Shown: piece after piece, positions 1 to 8,455 of the stretch
How the letters are laid out: each line of letters begins with the position of its first letter
Position numbering within the stretch: position 1 is the stretch's first letter
Assembly: GCA_965223585.1 (NCBI GenBank)
Contig: CBDCWW010000024.1
Span: 310,001-374,000 of the forward strand
Length of the DNA: 64,000 nucleotides
From: CBDCVN01 sp965223585
Lineage (GTDB): Bacteria > Deinococcota > Deinococci > Deinococcales > Trueperaceae
Direction of reading: 5' to 3'
Translations under genes and position numbers: made by a program
Notes under the pieces: generated by a model
What the model was told of the DNA's origin: nothing
Databases searched by the model: none
Seen by the model: only the letters and a program-made list of their open reading frames with translations

Positions 1-133
1 GCAACTTGTCATATGCTGGGGAGTTTTGGAAACTAGTTAGAACCTCTTGGTCTTCTGCTGTGAGATTTCCTGAGAAAACCACTCTTTGTAACAAAGGTTT
101 TAGACGTTGAAAATTACTGGTGAAATGTGCCAT
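1..133 (-). CDS. hypothetical protein, N-terminal part (runs off the left edge)
   Basis: Only the first 44 codons are in the window, starting MAHFTSNFQRLKPLLQRVVF, so no family can be named. A good ribosome-binding site (AAGGAAAG) lies just before the ATG. The ATG shares one base with the TGA stop of the gene upstream, so the two are almost certainly translationally coupled. The visible part is helical and soluble, with no signal peptide. Coupling to another unknown gene in the style of the 13455-25294 array suggests, but does not show, a similar kind of locus. Confidence 0.6.
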   Translation of the reverse strand, partial: MAHFTSNFQRLKPLLQRVVFSGNLTAEDQEVLTSFQNSPAYDKL

Positions 134-1236
134 CACTTTCCTTTCTCTTTAATCTTAAAAATAACTGCTTCTAAAACAGAAGCTTCAATGGCTTCAATAT
201 TATCTAGGTGTTCTTGTACAGACTCGTGCCAAGGCTTATCACCAAAAAGTTCAGGAAAATCATCACAGTGCTCGAGCCAATTATCAATTACTCGTATTGC
301 CTGAGGAAAAGCAGCGCTTAAGCTCAAACATGCTAATTCAAGTGGACGGCGGCTATCTTCTCTACTGTCAACATCAAAAAGTACTCCAAAGTTTACTTCA
401 TCTTGTTCAGAAAGGTAACAATTTACCACTTGCCATTGTCTTGCCCTAAGGATTGGGTCTTTTTGCTTAAAGGGAGTAGAGTTCGTAGCAAGGATATAAA
501 GTACTGCAAAACCATAATCTTCTGGTGCTAAGTTATATTTATCTTCCAAGTAGTCAGCAATGATGTTTAGTAAAGATATCCCAGAGAGGGGTAAACAGCC
601 AAAAGCATAAAGAAGTAGGGGCAAGTCATTTTTAGGCCATAGTTTAATGACCTCATACCAAGATTCACTAAAAAGTTTGCGTACTAACTTAAGCAAGCTT
701 CCACCAATAGTGTGCTTACCTTTACTACCTGCCTGTGCAAGGCTTGGCAACCAAGTAAATATATCTACTACACTCATAGAATTTATATCAAGTTGGGTAA
801 GGTTCTCATTACCTAAATAGAGTTTTAAGGAGCTTTCTTTTAATAAGTAGTTTTTAATGGTTACATCTGTTAGGGTTGCAATCTCACTTAAAGCAATGTT
901 TTTTAAGCAAACCATGAACTCTTGCCATGTTTGCTCGAGCCCCTTTTGAATAAGATCTCGTATCTCTTTTTCACTCTTACCAGATACCAAATAGCCATTT
1001 AGATAATCGTTGACTACATCAAAAAGCAATGCTAACCATTGGTGTGGCGCTTTGCTGGGACGATACTTAGACATCCCTTTAGCAAAAGCAAGTTCCAGAA
1101 AATGTAAGACAAAAAAGTGGCGACCTCTTGCTAAATCACCGTGCCCCTCAAGAGCCAAACTATAAAAGTGGTCAACAAACGGTTGAATTCTATAGCTCCC
1201 CGTATTTGCCATTTCGAAGTCGCTTTCAGCACTCAT
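133..1236 (-). CDS. hypothetical soluble protein, 367 aa
   Basis: I do not recognise a family. The protein has no signal peptide or membrane segment and is predominantly alpha-helical, with a Leu/Trp-rich middle and a charged C-terminus (EAVIFKIKEKGK). Its stop overlaps the start of the partial gene at the left edge, forming a coupled pair. About 230 bases upstream lies one copy of the four-copy leader element described at 1464-1533, in the orientation that would place it in this gene's 5' leader. That context suggests shared regulation with the genes at 5829, 47018 and 50701. The function is unknown. Confidence 0.7.
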   Translation of the reverse strand: MSAESDFEMANTGSYRIQPFVDHFYSLALEGHGDLARGRHFFVLHFLELAFAKGMSKYRPSKAPHQWLALLFDVVNDYLNGYLVSGKSEKEIRDLIQKGLEQTWQEFMVCLKNIALSEIATLTDVTIKNYLLKESSLKLYLGNENLTQLDINSMSVVDIFTWLPSLAQAGSKGKHTIGGSLLKLVRKLFSESWYEVIKLWPKNDLPLLLYAFGCLPLSGISLLNIIADYLEDKYNLAPEDYGFAVLYILATNSTPFKQKDPILRARQWQVVNCYLSEQDEVNFGVLFDVDSREDSRRPLELACLSLSAAFPQAIRVIDNWLEHCDDFPELFGDKPWHESVQEHLDNIEAIEASVLEAVIFKIKEKGK

Positions 1237-1463
1237 ATTATTACAGATTTATAACATAATTTTGCATAAAAACTAATTATTGAATAAAAATCTATGATCA
1301 GTTTGTTTATAAACTAAAGCTCATAAGTTTTCATTTTAATGTCCCACCAGACCCGATTGTGTGGCAAGAGCACACCTAATAATTAGGTGCTAGAAAGGGA
1401 AAAGGGGACAATAATCAAGAATCTCTATACCTTAAATGCTTTTTTGACCTTTCTTTATGAGAG

Positions 1464-1533
1464 TCACACCTTGGTGTGCTAAGCGAAAGTGTATGTCAAG
1501 TTGTGTAAATGTGCAGGAAAGTTAGAGTAGTTT
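1464..1533 (-). promoter_or_regulatory. four-copy leader element, copy 1
   Basis: Read on the minus strand it starts with CTACTCTAACTTTCCTG. From that CTG to the end of the hairpin's left arm CACACC is 44 bases, and the right arm GGTGTG follows. The same arrangement occurs upstream of genes at 5829, 47018 and 50701, with the same 44-45 base spacing. The function is unknown; an attenuator, structured leader or protein-binding site are all possible. Confidence 0.6.
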
Positions 1534-1629
1534 CTGGATTTGCAAAATGATGTCAAAAAAGTGCTACAAGATAAAGGATATTTTAAGCAAAAACGATAAG
1601 CCACCCTCCCACACAATCTAAACTCATTA

Positions 1630-1683
1630 ATGACACGATCATGACACGCCTTGATAGTAAACTCATTTCAAGGAGGTGATATA
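1630..1683 (+). promoter_or_regulatory. tandem ATGACACG site plus start-less Shine-Dalgarno, copy 1
   Basis: ATGACACG occurs twice with an exact 11-base period (1630 and 1641), the geometry of OmpR/PhoB-type direct-repeat operators. The reverse complement CGTGTCAT resembles half of a Pho box. About 29 bases further on is AAGGAGGTGATATA, an almost full anti-16S match, yet no ATG or TTG follows at normal spacing. The real gene starts about 430 bases downstream. Copies occur at 5409 and 8400. Confidence 0.5.
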
Positions 1684-2101
1684 TCAAAAACATTTAATTT
1701 ATCACTTGTCAGAACCCTAAAGATACATTTGTAATTGCTTTTAACTACCCCCAAATAGTTCCCAAAGATATATAAATCTTTCGTAAGCTAATCCCTTATG
1801 CTACTTTAGAGTTCATTTACCCTGTAAGGCTTCTAAAATCTGATAAATGTAAATTATTTATCGAAGTGTCTATAAAAATAGCTGTCCCTAAATAAGATTT
1901 TGGGGGTGGCAAAGGCAAAATGAAGATTTCAAAGTGCTTGCACTCACCATAATGCTGAAGTATTTTCACAAAAGTTAAGGTGATGATAGCTTACTATCAT
2001 CATCTTTCAAATCAGTACTTGCACTAAAAGATATAGGTAGTGAGAATTTTTGGCACAGTCATGCCAATTTTAGTATCTAATGAAATTAAGGAGTTTAAGA
2101 A

Positions 2102-5100
2102 ATGAAAAAGATAATATTACTAGTAATTTTTACGCTATCAGTAAGCTGCCAAGGTCCAAGTGGTAATTTGAGTGATCCAAATAATCTTTCTGGTGAGGTT
2201 ATAACTGATCCAATCCCCTTTACAGATGTTCCACCCGATATAACACCTAAAGAAGGAAAGTTAGAAGTAATTTACCAAATAAGTTTGGGTAGCAAAACAG
2301 GACTTGCAACTGAAGCTGATATAGGAGTAAATATAGGTGAAGTAGGCATGGTAAATGTTAGTCAGGCTAGTAGCAACCAGTGGCACACAATTGATCTGCA
2401 AAATAGCTATAGGAGCCCAGTAGTTATTATGCAACCATTATCCTACAATGGTGGAGATCCTAGTGTGGTACGTATTAAAGAGGTTACTTCTCAAAGGTTC
2501 AATTTTCAGATAGATGAATGGAGTTATCTAAATGGTGGGCATGCCAAAGAGGAATTAAGTTACTTAGTATTGGAAGAAGGTGTTTGGGCTTTTAAAGATG
2601 GCTTAAGTTTTGAAGTAGGCAAAGCAGTAGTGAATAACAGTTTTAAGCAGGTGAATTTTCAACTAAACTTTACAAACCCTGTAATATTAACCCAAGCACA
2701 AACTTACAACGACCCAGCAGCAATAACCACAAGACAAAAAACAAAGGGTAGTGGATTTCAGGTAAAAGTGCAAGAGGAACAAGGGGCAGATGGAATACAT
2801 GCTAATGAAACAGTAGGATACATAGTCGTATCGCAAGGAGAAGAACATTTGGGGAGTATAGCTATAACAGCAGGGATGAAAGGAAATGTGACACATAATT
2901 TTAGCACCATAAACTTTGGGTTTAATAACTCAGTAGAAAATAAGAAACCAGCATTCCTAGCAGGAATCCAAAGTTATAATGGAAGAGATCCAGCAGCTCT
3001 AAGATATAAAGATCTAAGCACAAGCGTAGTTAAAATAAGAGTGGAAGAAGAAAAGTCTGCAGATGCAGAAACATCTCATGCACCAGAGAATATAGGCTAC
3101 TTGCTACTAGCTAATATAGCATCAGTCAATCCCCCACCACCGCCGCCACCACCACCCACAACACTTGATGGAGCTATCCTTTTTGTTACTCAAGTCCCTA
3201 TTCCTAATGACTTCACTACCATTGGTTCTACCTTTGGCAATCAGCTTAGTACTATGCAAAGTGTAGGAAGGGGCGGTGATTTGTGGATTCGCTACAACGA
3301 TGGTGAGCTAAGGAATCTTACCCAAGCAGCAGGTTTTGGCAGCGAGGGTTTTCAAGGTGCTAATGCTATTGCTGTACGCAACCCTAGTGTCCACTGGAAC
3401 GGCACAAAGGCGTTATTTAGTATGGTTGTTGGTGCACCAACACAACAATATGAAGTCAAAAGTTTTCACTGGCAAGTTTACGAAATCAACAATTTCGCTA
3501 AGGGAGAAACTCCTATTATTCAAAAGATTGCCAATCAACCTGACAATTACAACAATATCTATCCTATATACACCAGCAATGATGATATTATCTTTATAAG
3601 TGACCGTCCACGCAATGGCGCTAGTCACCTTTACCCACAACTTGATGAGTACGAAGAAGCACCTACCAATAGCGGGTTATGGTTGCTCGAGCCATCAAGC
3701 AGCAAGCTAACCTTACTAGACCACGCCCCTTCAGGCGACTTTAGCCCCTTCATTGATAGCTTTGGCAGGGTGGTCTTTACCCGTTGGGATCACTTACAGC
3801 GTGACCAACAAGCAGATTCTGATGCTTTGTCAGGTGGTTCGTGTACGTACTGTACTTTCAACTATGAAAGCGAGGCTCCCAACGCAGCTATGCTCAACAG
3901 TAATGAAGAAGTTTTTCCTGAGCCACGTGGAGTACGTACAGATTTGTTGGCAGGAACACCTTTTACAGGACACCGTTTCAATCATTTTTTGCCTTGGATG
4001 ATAAACCAAGATGGCAGCGAGCTTGAGGTTCTTAATCACTTAGGCCGGCATGAACTTCATAGATACTTCAACCGCAGCCGTAACGATGATCCCAAATTGG
4101 TTGAGATGATTGCTGCAGCTAGCGGGCGAGTTAACCCTAATAGCATTGAAAATATGTTCCAGCTTTCTGAGGACCCTAACGAAGCTGGGCTTTATTATGG
4201 CATTGATGCTGCTGAGTTTGGAACACATTCTGCTGGACAAATTGTCAGTCTTGGCTCACCGCCAACACAAAACGCTGATACAGCACTCATTAATTACCTC
4301 ACACCACCAGACCGTTCAACAGGCTTATTTCGTTCACCCCTCAGGCTTGCAAATGATCAGCTTATAGCAGTTTATACCAGCGAAACTCGAGATGATGCAA
4401 ACGAAGGCAACAGGGCAAATCCTAGCTCACGCTATGACTTTAGACTTCATATACTAGAAAAGCAAGGTTCTTTCTGGGAAGCAACTACACCTCTTACTCA
4501 GGGCATTAGCAAAAATATTAATTATTACGATCCTGATGTTAGTGTTAGCTATAATGGTGAACTTTGGGAACTTGATCCTGTTGAGGTGCGTGTAAGGGCA
4601 CGTCCACCTGCAACTCATGCTGAGCTGCCTAGTATTGAGGCTAATGTCTTTAATGATCTGGGCATCAATATAAACACTTTTAAACAGTACTTACAAGATA
4701 ACGATCTTGCTTTAATTGTAAGTCGCGATGTAACAAGTCGTGATGATGCTGACCGTCAACAACCTTATAATTTACGTGTTTTAGGAACAAATACTATGAC
4801 ACTAGGTGATGATGGACACATTTACGATGTAGAGTACCTACAGTTTTTTGAAGGGCAGTTGATTCGTGGTTTAACAAGAGGAGGTAGCGTACCAAGAGCA
4901 GGCCGCCGTGTCCTTGCTCAAGCAATGGATAATAGCATTAATGGTCATACAGAAGGTCCTGAAGGCAGCGTGCCAATTGCCAGTGATGGTTCTGTGGCAG
5001 CTCTTGTCCCTGCTGAACGGGCGCTTACGTGGCAACTTACGGATGATGTTGGGGAAGGGGTTGTTCTCGAGCGCAATTGGTTAACTTTTCAAGCAGGTGA

Positions 5101-5227
5101 AGTCCGTGTATGTGCATCCTGTCATGGGCTTAATGATAAAGACCAAGCAGGCAATGGAGAACCACAAAATGAGCCAATGGCTTTGCGGCAACTGCTCCAA
5201 AGTTGGCAACAAGGACAAACCCCCTAG
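2102..5227 (+). CDS. lipoprotein: triplicated N-terminal domain plus hydrazine-synthase-alpha-like haem c domain
   Basis: The 1041-residue protein starts after AAGGAG with a lipoprotein signal (LSVSC, Cys16, then Gln, so probably outer-membrane directed). Residues about 75-340 are three tandem copies of an 80-90 residue domain (each with a P-V-x-[ILV]-x-x-[QAG]-x-[LQ]-[ST]-Y-N core and ending in an x-GY-[ILV]-x-[LV] or SYLVLE strand). A linker with nine prolines follows. The C-terminal about 680 residues resemble the middle and C-terminal parts of hydrazine synthase alpha: a beta-propeller-like region with SDRPRNG and VVFTRWDH motifs, ending in CASCHG (about residue 1005), a c-type haem site. 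Such HZS-alpha-like proteins occur widely outside anammox bacteria with unknown roles. The N-terminus is shared with the next three genes. Substrate and redox partner are unknown. Confidence 0.8.
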   Translation: MKKIILLVIFTLSVSCQGPSGNLSDPNNLSGEVITDPIPFTDVPPDITPKEGKLEVIYQISLGSKTGLATEADIGVNIGEVGMVNVSQASSNQWHTIDLQNSYRSPVVIMQPLSYNGGDPSVVRIKEVTSQRFNFQIDEWSYLNGGHAKEELSYLVLEEGVWAFKDGLSFEVGKAVVNNSFKQVNFQLNFTNPVILTQAQTYNDPAAITTRQKTKGSGFQVKVQEEQGADGIHANETVGYIVVSQGEEHLGSIAITAGMKGNVTHNFSTINFGFNNSVENKKPAFLAGIQSYNGRDPAALRYKDLSTSVVKIRVEEEKSADAETSHAPENIGYLLLANIASVNPPPPPPPPPTTLDGAILFVTQVPIPNDFTTIGSTFGNQLSTMQSVGRGGDLWIRYNDGELRNLTQAAGFGSEGFQGANAIAVRNPSVHWNGTKALFSMVVGAPTQQYEVKSFHWQVYEINNFAKGETPIIQKIANQPDNYNNIYPIYTSNDDIIFISDRPRNGASHLYPQLDEYEEAPTNSGLWLLEPSSSKLTLLDHAPSGDFSPFIDSFGRVVFTRWDHLQRDQQADSDALSGGSCTYCTFNYESEAPNAAMLNSNEEVFPEPRGVRTDLLAGTPFTGHRFNHFLPWMINQDGSELEVLNHLGRHELHRYFNRSRNDDPKLVEMIAAASGRVNPNSIENMFQLSEDPNEAGLYYGIDAAEFGTHSAGQIVSLGSPPTQNADTALINYLTPPDRSTGLFRSPLRLANDQLIAVYTSETRDDANEGNRANPSSRYDFRLHILEKQGSFWEATTPLTQGISKNINYYDPDVSVSYNGELWELDPVEVRVRARPPATHAELPSIEANVFNDLGININTFKQYLQDNDLALIVSRDVTSRDDADRQQPYNLRVLGTNTMTLGDDGHIYDVEYLQFFEGQLIRGLTRGGSVPRAGRRVLAQAMDNSINGHTEGPEGSVPIASDGSVAALVPAERALTWQLTDDVGEGVVLERNWLTFQAGEVRVCASCHGLNDKDQAGNGEPQNEPMALRQLLQSWQQGQTP

Positions 5228-5295
5228 AGTAAAGTAAAGGGATCAACCTAGGGGTAAGCACGTATGCAAAAGAAAATGTGAATTACTAGGTGCTT

Positions 5296-5324
5296 TTAGG
5301 GGCAGGTTTAAAACCTGCCCCTAA
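5296..5324. repeat. perfect hairpin, REP-like palindrome or terminator
   Basis: Two 14-base arms (TTAGGGGCAGGTTT and its complement) flank one A. It lies 70 bases after the lipoprotein stop and could end its transcript, but no T-run follows. The sequence resembles GGGGCAGG-type intergenic palindromes common in cyanobacteria and other phyla. Confidence 0.6.
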
Positions 5325-5408
5325 TGAGATATTTTATATATATTACTACCTGCTTATCCTTTTAAGTAGACGCAATAAATTACCCTCCTACACAATATAA
5401 ACCATTGA

Positions 5409-5464
5409 ATGACACACTCATGACACGCCTTGCTAGTAGACTTGATTTTTAAGGAGGTGATATA
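5409..5464 (+). promoter_or_regulatory. tandem ATGACACG site plus start-less Shine-Dalgarno, copy 2
   Basis: ATGACACA at 5409 and ATGACACG at 5420 (11-base period) are followed by AAGGAGGTGATATACC from 5451. The text after it is similar to copy 1 for about 45 bases. Read in the GTG frame, four of the six differences are synonymous (a short VIYQKHL[IV]YHLS peptide), but the GTG overlaps the Shine-Dalgarno and cannot be a normal start. Confidence 0.5.
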
Positions 5465-5542
5465 CCAAAAGCACTTGGTTTATCACTTGTCAGACCTCTA
5501 AGAACACATTAATACTGTTAAGCCCCTTCCTGCTTCCACTAA

Positions 5543-5616
5543 AAAACTACTCTAACTTTCCTGCTAATAAAAATATTTTGAACTAAACTTCCATTTAACA
5601 CACCAAAAAGGTGTGC
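5543..5616 (+). promoter_or_regulatory. four-copy leader element, copy 2
   Basis: AAACTACTCTAACTTTCCTG is followed, 44 bases after the CTG, by the end of CACACC; then come AAAAA and GGTGTG. It lies 213 bases before the start of the lipoprotein gene at 5829, on the same strand. The spacer TGAACTAAACTTC-ATTTAA is shared with copy 4. Confidence 0.6.
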
Positions 5617-5828
5617 CTTATAAATACCCTTAAGAGTGATTTTTTCTAACACTATTTGTTAGTGTCTTATTGAAGATCATAAATTAATAAAAATGTAATA
5701 AAGATTATCCAGTGCGATAGCTTTATTCTTATTTAACGTTTAATCACTTAACGTTAACGCCCTAAAAAATGAGCGCAATTCCAAGAGTTAAAACCCCAGC
5801 TAACTCTTAAAAGAAAGGATTTAACAAT

Positions 5829-8033
5829 ATGTTCCGAGTTTATTTAATAGTTTTAATAATTTTACTGTCAAGCTGCCAAAATCTAAACAGCAGCACAAGT
5901 AACTCAAACGATATTTCTGATGAGGCAATAACTGACCCTGTACCCTTTACAGATGTACCAGCAGATACTGTGCCCGCAGAAGGTAAAATTGAAATACTTT
6001 CTCGCCTTAGTTTAAGTGGACAAAGCCTAGGACTTACCACTGCTGCTAGTTTGGGAATAAATATTGGCGAAGCAGGTAGGGTAAATGTTAGCCAAGCTAA
6101 CAGAAACCAGTGGCACACTATTAATCTTAAAGATAGCTACCAAGATCCAATAGTTATAATGCAACCACTCTCCTATAATGCAGGTGATCCTAGTGTAGTA
6201 CGCATAAAAGCTGTGACTTCTAATAGCTTTAAGTTCCAAATAACTGAGTGGGCTTACTTAAATGGTGCACATGGTGCAGAAAAATTAAGCTATATAGTTC
6301 TTGAAAAAGGAGTATGGGCTTTTAATGGAGGCCTAAGCTTAGAAGTTGGTTCAACTTCAGTGAACCATAACTTTAAACAAGTTAATCTTCAGTTAAACTT
6401 TGCTAGCAATCCAGTGGTGTTAACACAAGTTCAAACCCATAAGGACTCAGAGCCAGTAACGACAAGGCAAAGACCTAAAGGCAATGGTTTTCAGGTTCGT
6501 TTACAAGAAGAGCAAGCTGCTGATGGCTTACATGTAAATGAGAGAGTGGGTTATATAGCTGTTTCACAAGGGCAAGAGAGGCTAGGGGATATAGCAATAA
6601 CAGCAGGAATAAAAGGGAATGTGACACAGAATTTTAAAAACATAAACTTTGGATTTATTGCACCAGTAGAGAATGAAAAGCCAATATTCCTAGCAGGGAT
6701 GCAAAGTTACAATGGAACAGATCCAGCAGGACTAAGATACAAAAACTTAACTACAAGTAATGTAAGAGTGAGAGTAGAAGAAGAGAAATCTGCAGATGCA
6801 GAGACATTGCATGGAGCAGAGGATGTAGGCTACTTACTCTTAGCTAACATACCACCAGTAGTTCCTGCATGGACGGAGCAATTTGGCACTAGTAATTTTG
6901 ACGTTGCTAGTGCAATGGTGACAAAGGGTAATGCAATTGTGGTAGCGGGAGAAACATGGGGTTCTCTAGCAGGAAACAGTGCAGGGATTAGAGATGCTTA
7001 TGTGCGAAAATATAATAGTACAGGAAATGTATTGTGGACAAAGCAATTTGGCACTCTCAGTAATGATTATGCTAGTGGAGTAGCAGTAGACAGCAGTAAG
7101 GATGTGTTGGTGGCAGGAACCACCCAAGGTCCTTTAGCAGGAAGTAGTGCTGGACTCAACGATGCTTTTGTAAGAAAATACGATAATCTAGGGAATGTAT
7201 TGTGGACAAGGCAATTTGGCACTCTCAGTAATGATTTTGTTCATGGAATAGTAGTAGACAGCAGTAAGGATGTGTTGGTGGCAGGAACCACCCAAGGTCC
7301 TTTAGCAGGAAGTAGTGCTGGATTCTACGATGCTTTTGTAAGAAAATACGATAATCTAGGGAATGTATTGTGGACAAGGCAATTTGGCACCAATACATAT
7401 GACTCTGTCGAAGCAGTGACAGTAGATAAAGATGATAATGTATTAGTAGCAGGGCAGACTTCAGGCTCTATAGCAGGAAGTAATGCTGGAGCCATGGATG
7501 CTTTTTTACGTAAATACGATAGTTTAGGAAATATATTGTGGACAAAGCAATTTGGTACTAGTGATCCTGACCGTGCTTATACAGTGGTAGTAGACAGTAG
7601 TAATAATATTTTAGTAGCAGGAGCAACTGCTGGAATTCTAGCGGAAAGTAAAGTGGGAGGCTACGATGCTTTTGTGAGGAAATACGATAGTTTAGGGAAT
7701 GTATTGTGGACAAAGCAGTTTGGTACTAGTTTGAATGATACGGTTGAGGGAGTAGTAGTAGATAACAGTAATAATGTTTTGGTAGTGGGACAAGTTCTAG
7801 GTTCTTTAATAGGAAATAGCTTGGGAAGCTACGATGCTTTTGTAAGAAAATACGATGGTTTGGGAAACATATTGTGGACAAAGCAATTTGGTACCAAAGA
7901 TTCTGACACTGCTAAAGCAGTAGCAGTAAACAACGGTAATGAAGTGATAGTGGCAGGAGACACTGCAGGTAATTTATCAGGAAGTAATTTAGGAATATTT
8001 GACGTATTTGTACGCAAGTATACCTATCCATAG
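5829..8033 (+). CDS. lipoprotein: triplicated N-terminal domain plus seven SBBP repeats
   Basis: The 734-residue protein starts after AGAAAGGA with a lipoprotein signal (LLSSC, then Gln). A conserved stretch around TDPVPFTDVPADTVPAEGK leads into three tandem domains homologous to those of the gene at 2102 (about residues 75-345). The rest is seven 56-residue SBBP-type repeats, each with W-T-x-Q-F-G-T, an N-V-L-V-A-G strand and D-A-F-V-R-K-Y-D-x-x-G-N. Seven repeats fit a single seven-bladed beta-propeller, a surface binding scaffold. Repeats two and three are nearly identical at DNA level (168-base period, 7035-7371), a recent tandem duplication. Ligand unknown. Confidence 0.85.
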   Translation: MFRVYLIVLIILLSSCQNLNSSTSNSNDISDEAITDPVPFTDVPADTVPAEGKIEILSRLSLSGQSLGLTTAASLGINIGEAGRVNVSQANRNQWHTINLKDSYQDPIVIMQPLSYNAGDPSVVRIKAVTSNSFKFQITEWAYLNGAHGAEKLSYIVLEKGVWAFNGGLSLEVGSTSVNHNFKQVNLQLNFASNPVVLTQVQTHKDSEPVTTRQRPKGNGFQVRLQEEQAADGLHVNERVGYIAVSQGQERLGDIAITAGIKGNVTQNFKNINFGFIAPVENEKPIFLAGMQSYNGTDPAGLRYKNLTTSNVRVRVEEEKSADAETLHGAEDVGYLLLANIPPVVPAWTEQFGTSNFDVASAMVTKGNAIVVAGETWGSLAGNSAGIRDAYVRKYNSTGNVLWTKQFGTLSNDYASGVAVDSSKDVLVAGTTQGPLAGSSAGLNDAFVRKYDNLGNVLWTRQFGTLSNDFVHGIVVDSSKDVLVAGTTQGPLAGSSAGFYDAFVRKYDNLGNVLWTRQFGTNTYDSVEAVTVDKDDNVLVAGQTSGSIAGSNAGAMDAFLRKYDSLGNILWTKQFGTSDPDRAYTVVVDSSNNILVAGATAGILAESKVGGYDAFVRKYDSLGNVLWTKQFGTSLNDTVEGVVVDNSNNVLVVGQVLGSLIGNSLGSYDAFVRKYDGLGNILWTKQFGTKDSDTAKAVAVNNGNEVIVAGDTAGNLSGSNLGIFDVFVRKYTYP
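7035..7371 (+). repeat. recent 168-base tandem duplication inside the SBBP gene
   Basis: Two consecutive 168-base units (7035 and 7203) are almost identical, differing in about a dozen bases. Each encodes one 56-residue SBBP repeat. The other repeats of the gene are much more diverged, so this pair arose recently or was homogenised by conversion. Confidence 0.8.
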
Positions 8034-8118
8034 CAAATTTTACCTAAAGATAAAAATAGTGCGTAAAATTACGCACCTCTTAATTTTACAACGCAACATT
8101 ACTCAGAAATACCTTTCA

Positions 8119-8226
8119 CTGGTTCCCAAATTCTATTTGGGAATCCATACCTGAGACGCTCTGCGTCATGTAAAACAATGCAGAGCATTTTGGGTATGCA
8201 TTCCAAAGCAGAGCTTTGGAACGAGT
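8119..8226. repeat. composite palindromic extragenic repeat
   Basis: Three nested hairpins are visible: TTCCCAAAT/ATTTGGGAA, GACGC..GCGTC, and TTCCAAAGC..GCTTTGGAA ending in CGAG. This 'GGTTCCCA..GGGAAT..CAGAGC..TTGGAACGAG' layout is the one seen in repeats common in cyanobacteria and some other phyla. It is non-coding and possibly spread like a MITE or REP element. Confidence 0.6.
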
Positions 8227-8264
8227 GTGGAATTAGTTTTATTATGACCTTGCGCTGTAATATT

Positions 8265-8350
8265 ATGAATATTAATAATTATCCCTTTCCTTACTTTGTT
8301 TATGGTAACACTCAATTTGGGGGCTGAATGATGCTAGTTGTGTGGTTGAA
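8265..8350 (+). pseudogene. remnant of a gene like the one at 24611
   Basis: ATG at 8265 opens M-N-I-N-N-YPFPYF-x-YGNT, matching the start of the protein at 24611 (M-T-I-D-N-YPFPYF-x-HGNT), and both continue MMLV. The codon before MMLV is TGA here and TGG (Trp) at 24611. Similarity ends after about 28 codons. This ties the lipoprotein region to the array downstream, since a member of that array once sat here. Confidence 0.7.
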
Positions 8351-8399
8351 CACCACCAAAGTAGTAGAATCACTTTCCTAGACAATCTCTAAACCTCTC

Positions 8400-8455
8400 A
8401 TGACACGCTCATGACACGCCCTACTAGTAGGATTGTTTTAAAGGAGGTGATATAT
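8400..8455 (+). promoter_or_regulatory. tandem ATGACACG site plus start-less Shine-Dalgarno, copy 3
   Basis: ATGACACG at 8400 and 8411 is followed by CTAGTAG and AAGGAGGTGATATAT from 8441. Compared with copies 1 and 2, about 13 bases after the Shine-Dalgarno are missing, so any short reading frame there is not kept. The gene starts 387 bases downstream. Confidence 0.5.

Larger units (their letters stand above)
1237..2101. other. gene-free stretch of 865 bases with regulatory repeats
   Basis: No convincing ORF is seen. From left to right it holds a short hairpin (CACCTAAT/ATTAGGTG, 1373-1389), leader element copy 1 (1464-1533, serving the minus-strand gene), the tandem ATGACACG site with a strong Shine-Dalgarno (1630-1683), and an AT-rich leader leading to the lipoprotein at 2102. 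A segment near 1827 (GGCTTCTAAAATCTGAT) recurs near 8640, so the leaders of the lipoprotein genes are related by duplication. Confidence 0.6.
5228..5828. other. gene-free stretch of 601 bases with palindrome and two leader elements
   Basis: No ORF is supported. It contains a perfect palindrome (5296-5324), the tandem ATGACACG/Shine-Dalgarno site (5409-5464), leader element copy 2 (5543-5616) and an AT-rich leader. The last about 150 bases resemble the bases before the gene at 8842, so gene and leader were duplicated together. Confidence 0.6.

Noticed and set aside
2102..5227. Anammox hydrazine synthesis
   Set aside because: Only an alpha-like domain with one CxxCH is present, fused to a surface lipoprotein part; no beta/gamma subunits or other anammox genes are seen.
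7035..7371. CRISPR-like regular repeats
   Set aside because: The 168-base period encodes 56-residue SBBP blades in frame; there are no short repeats with unique spacers.
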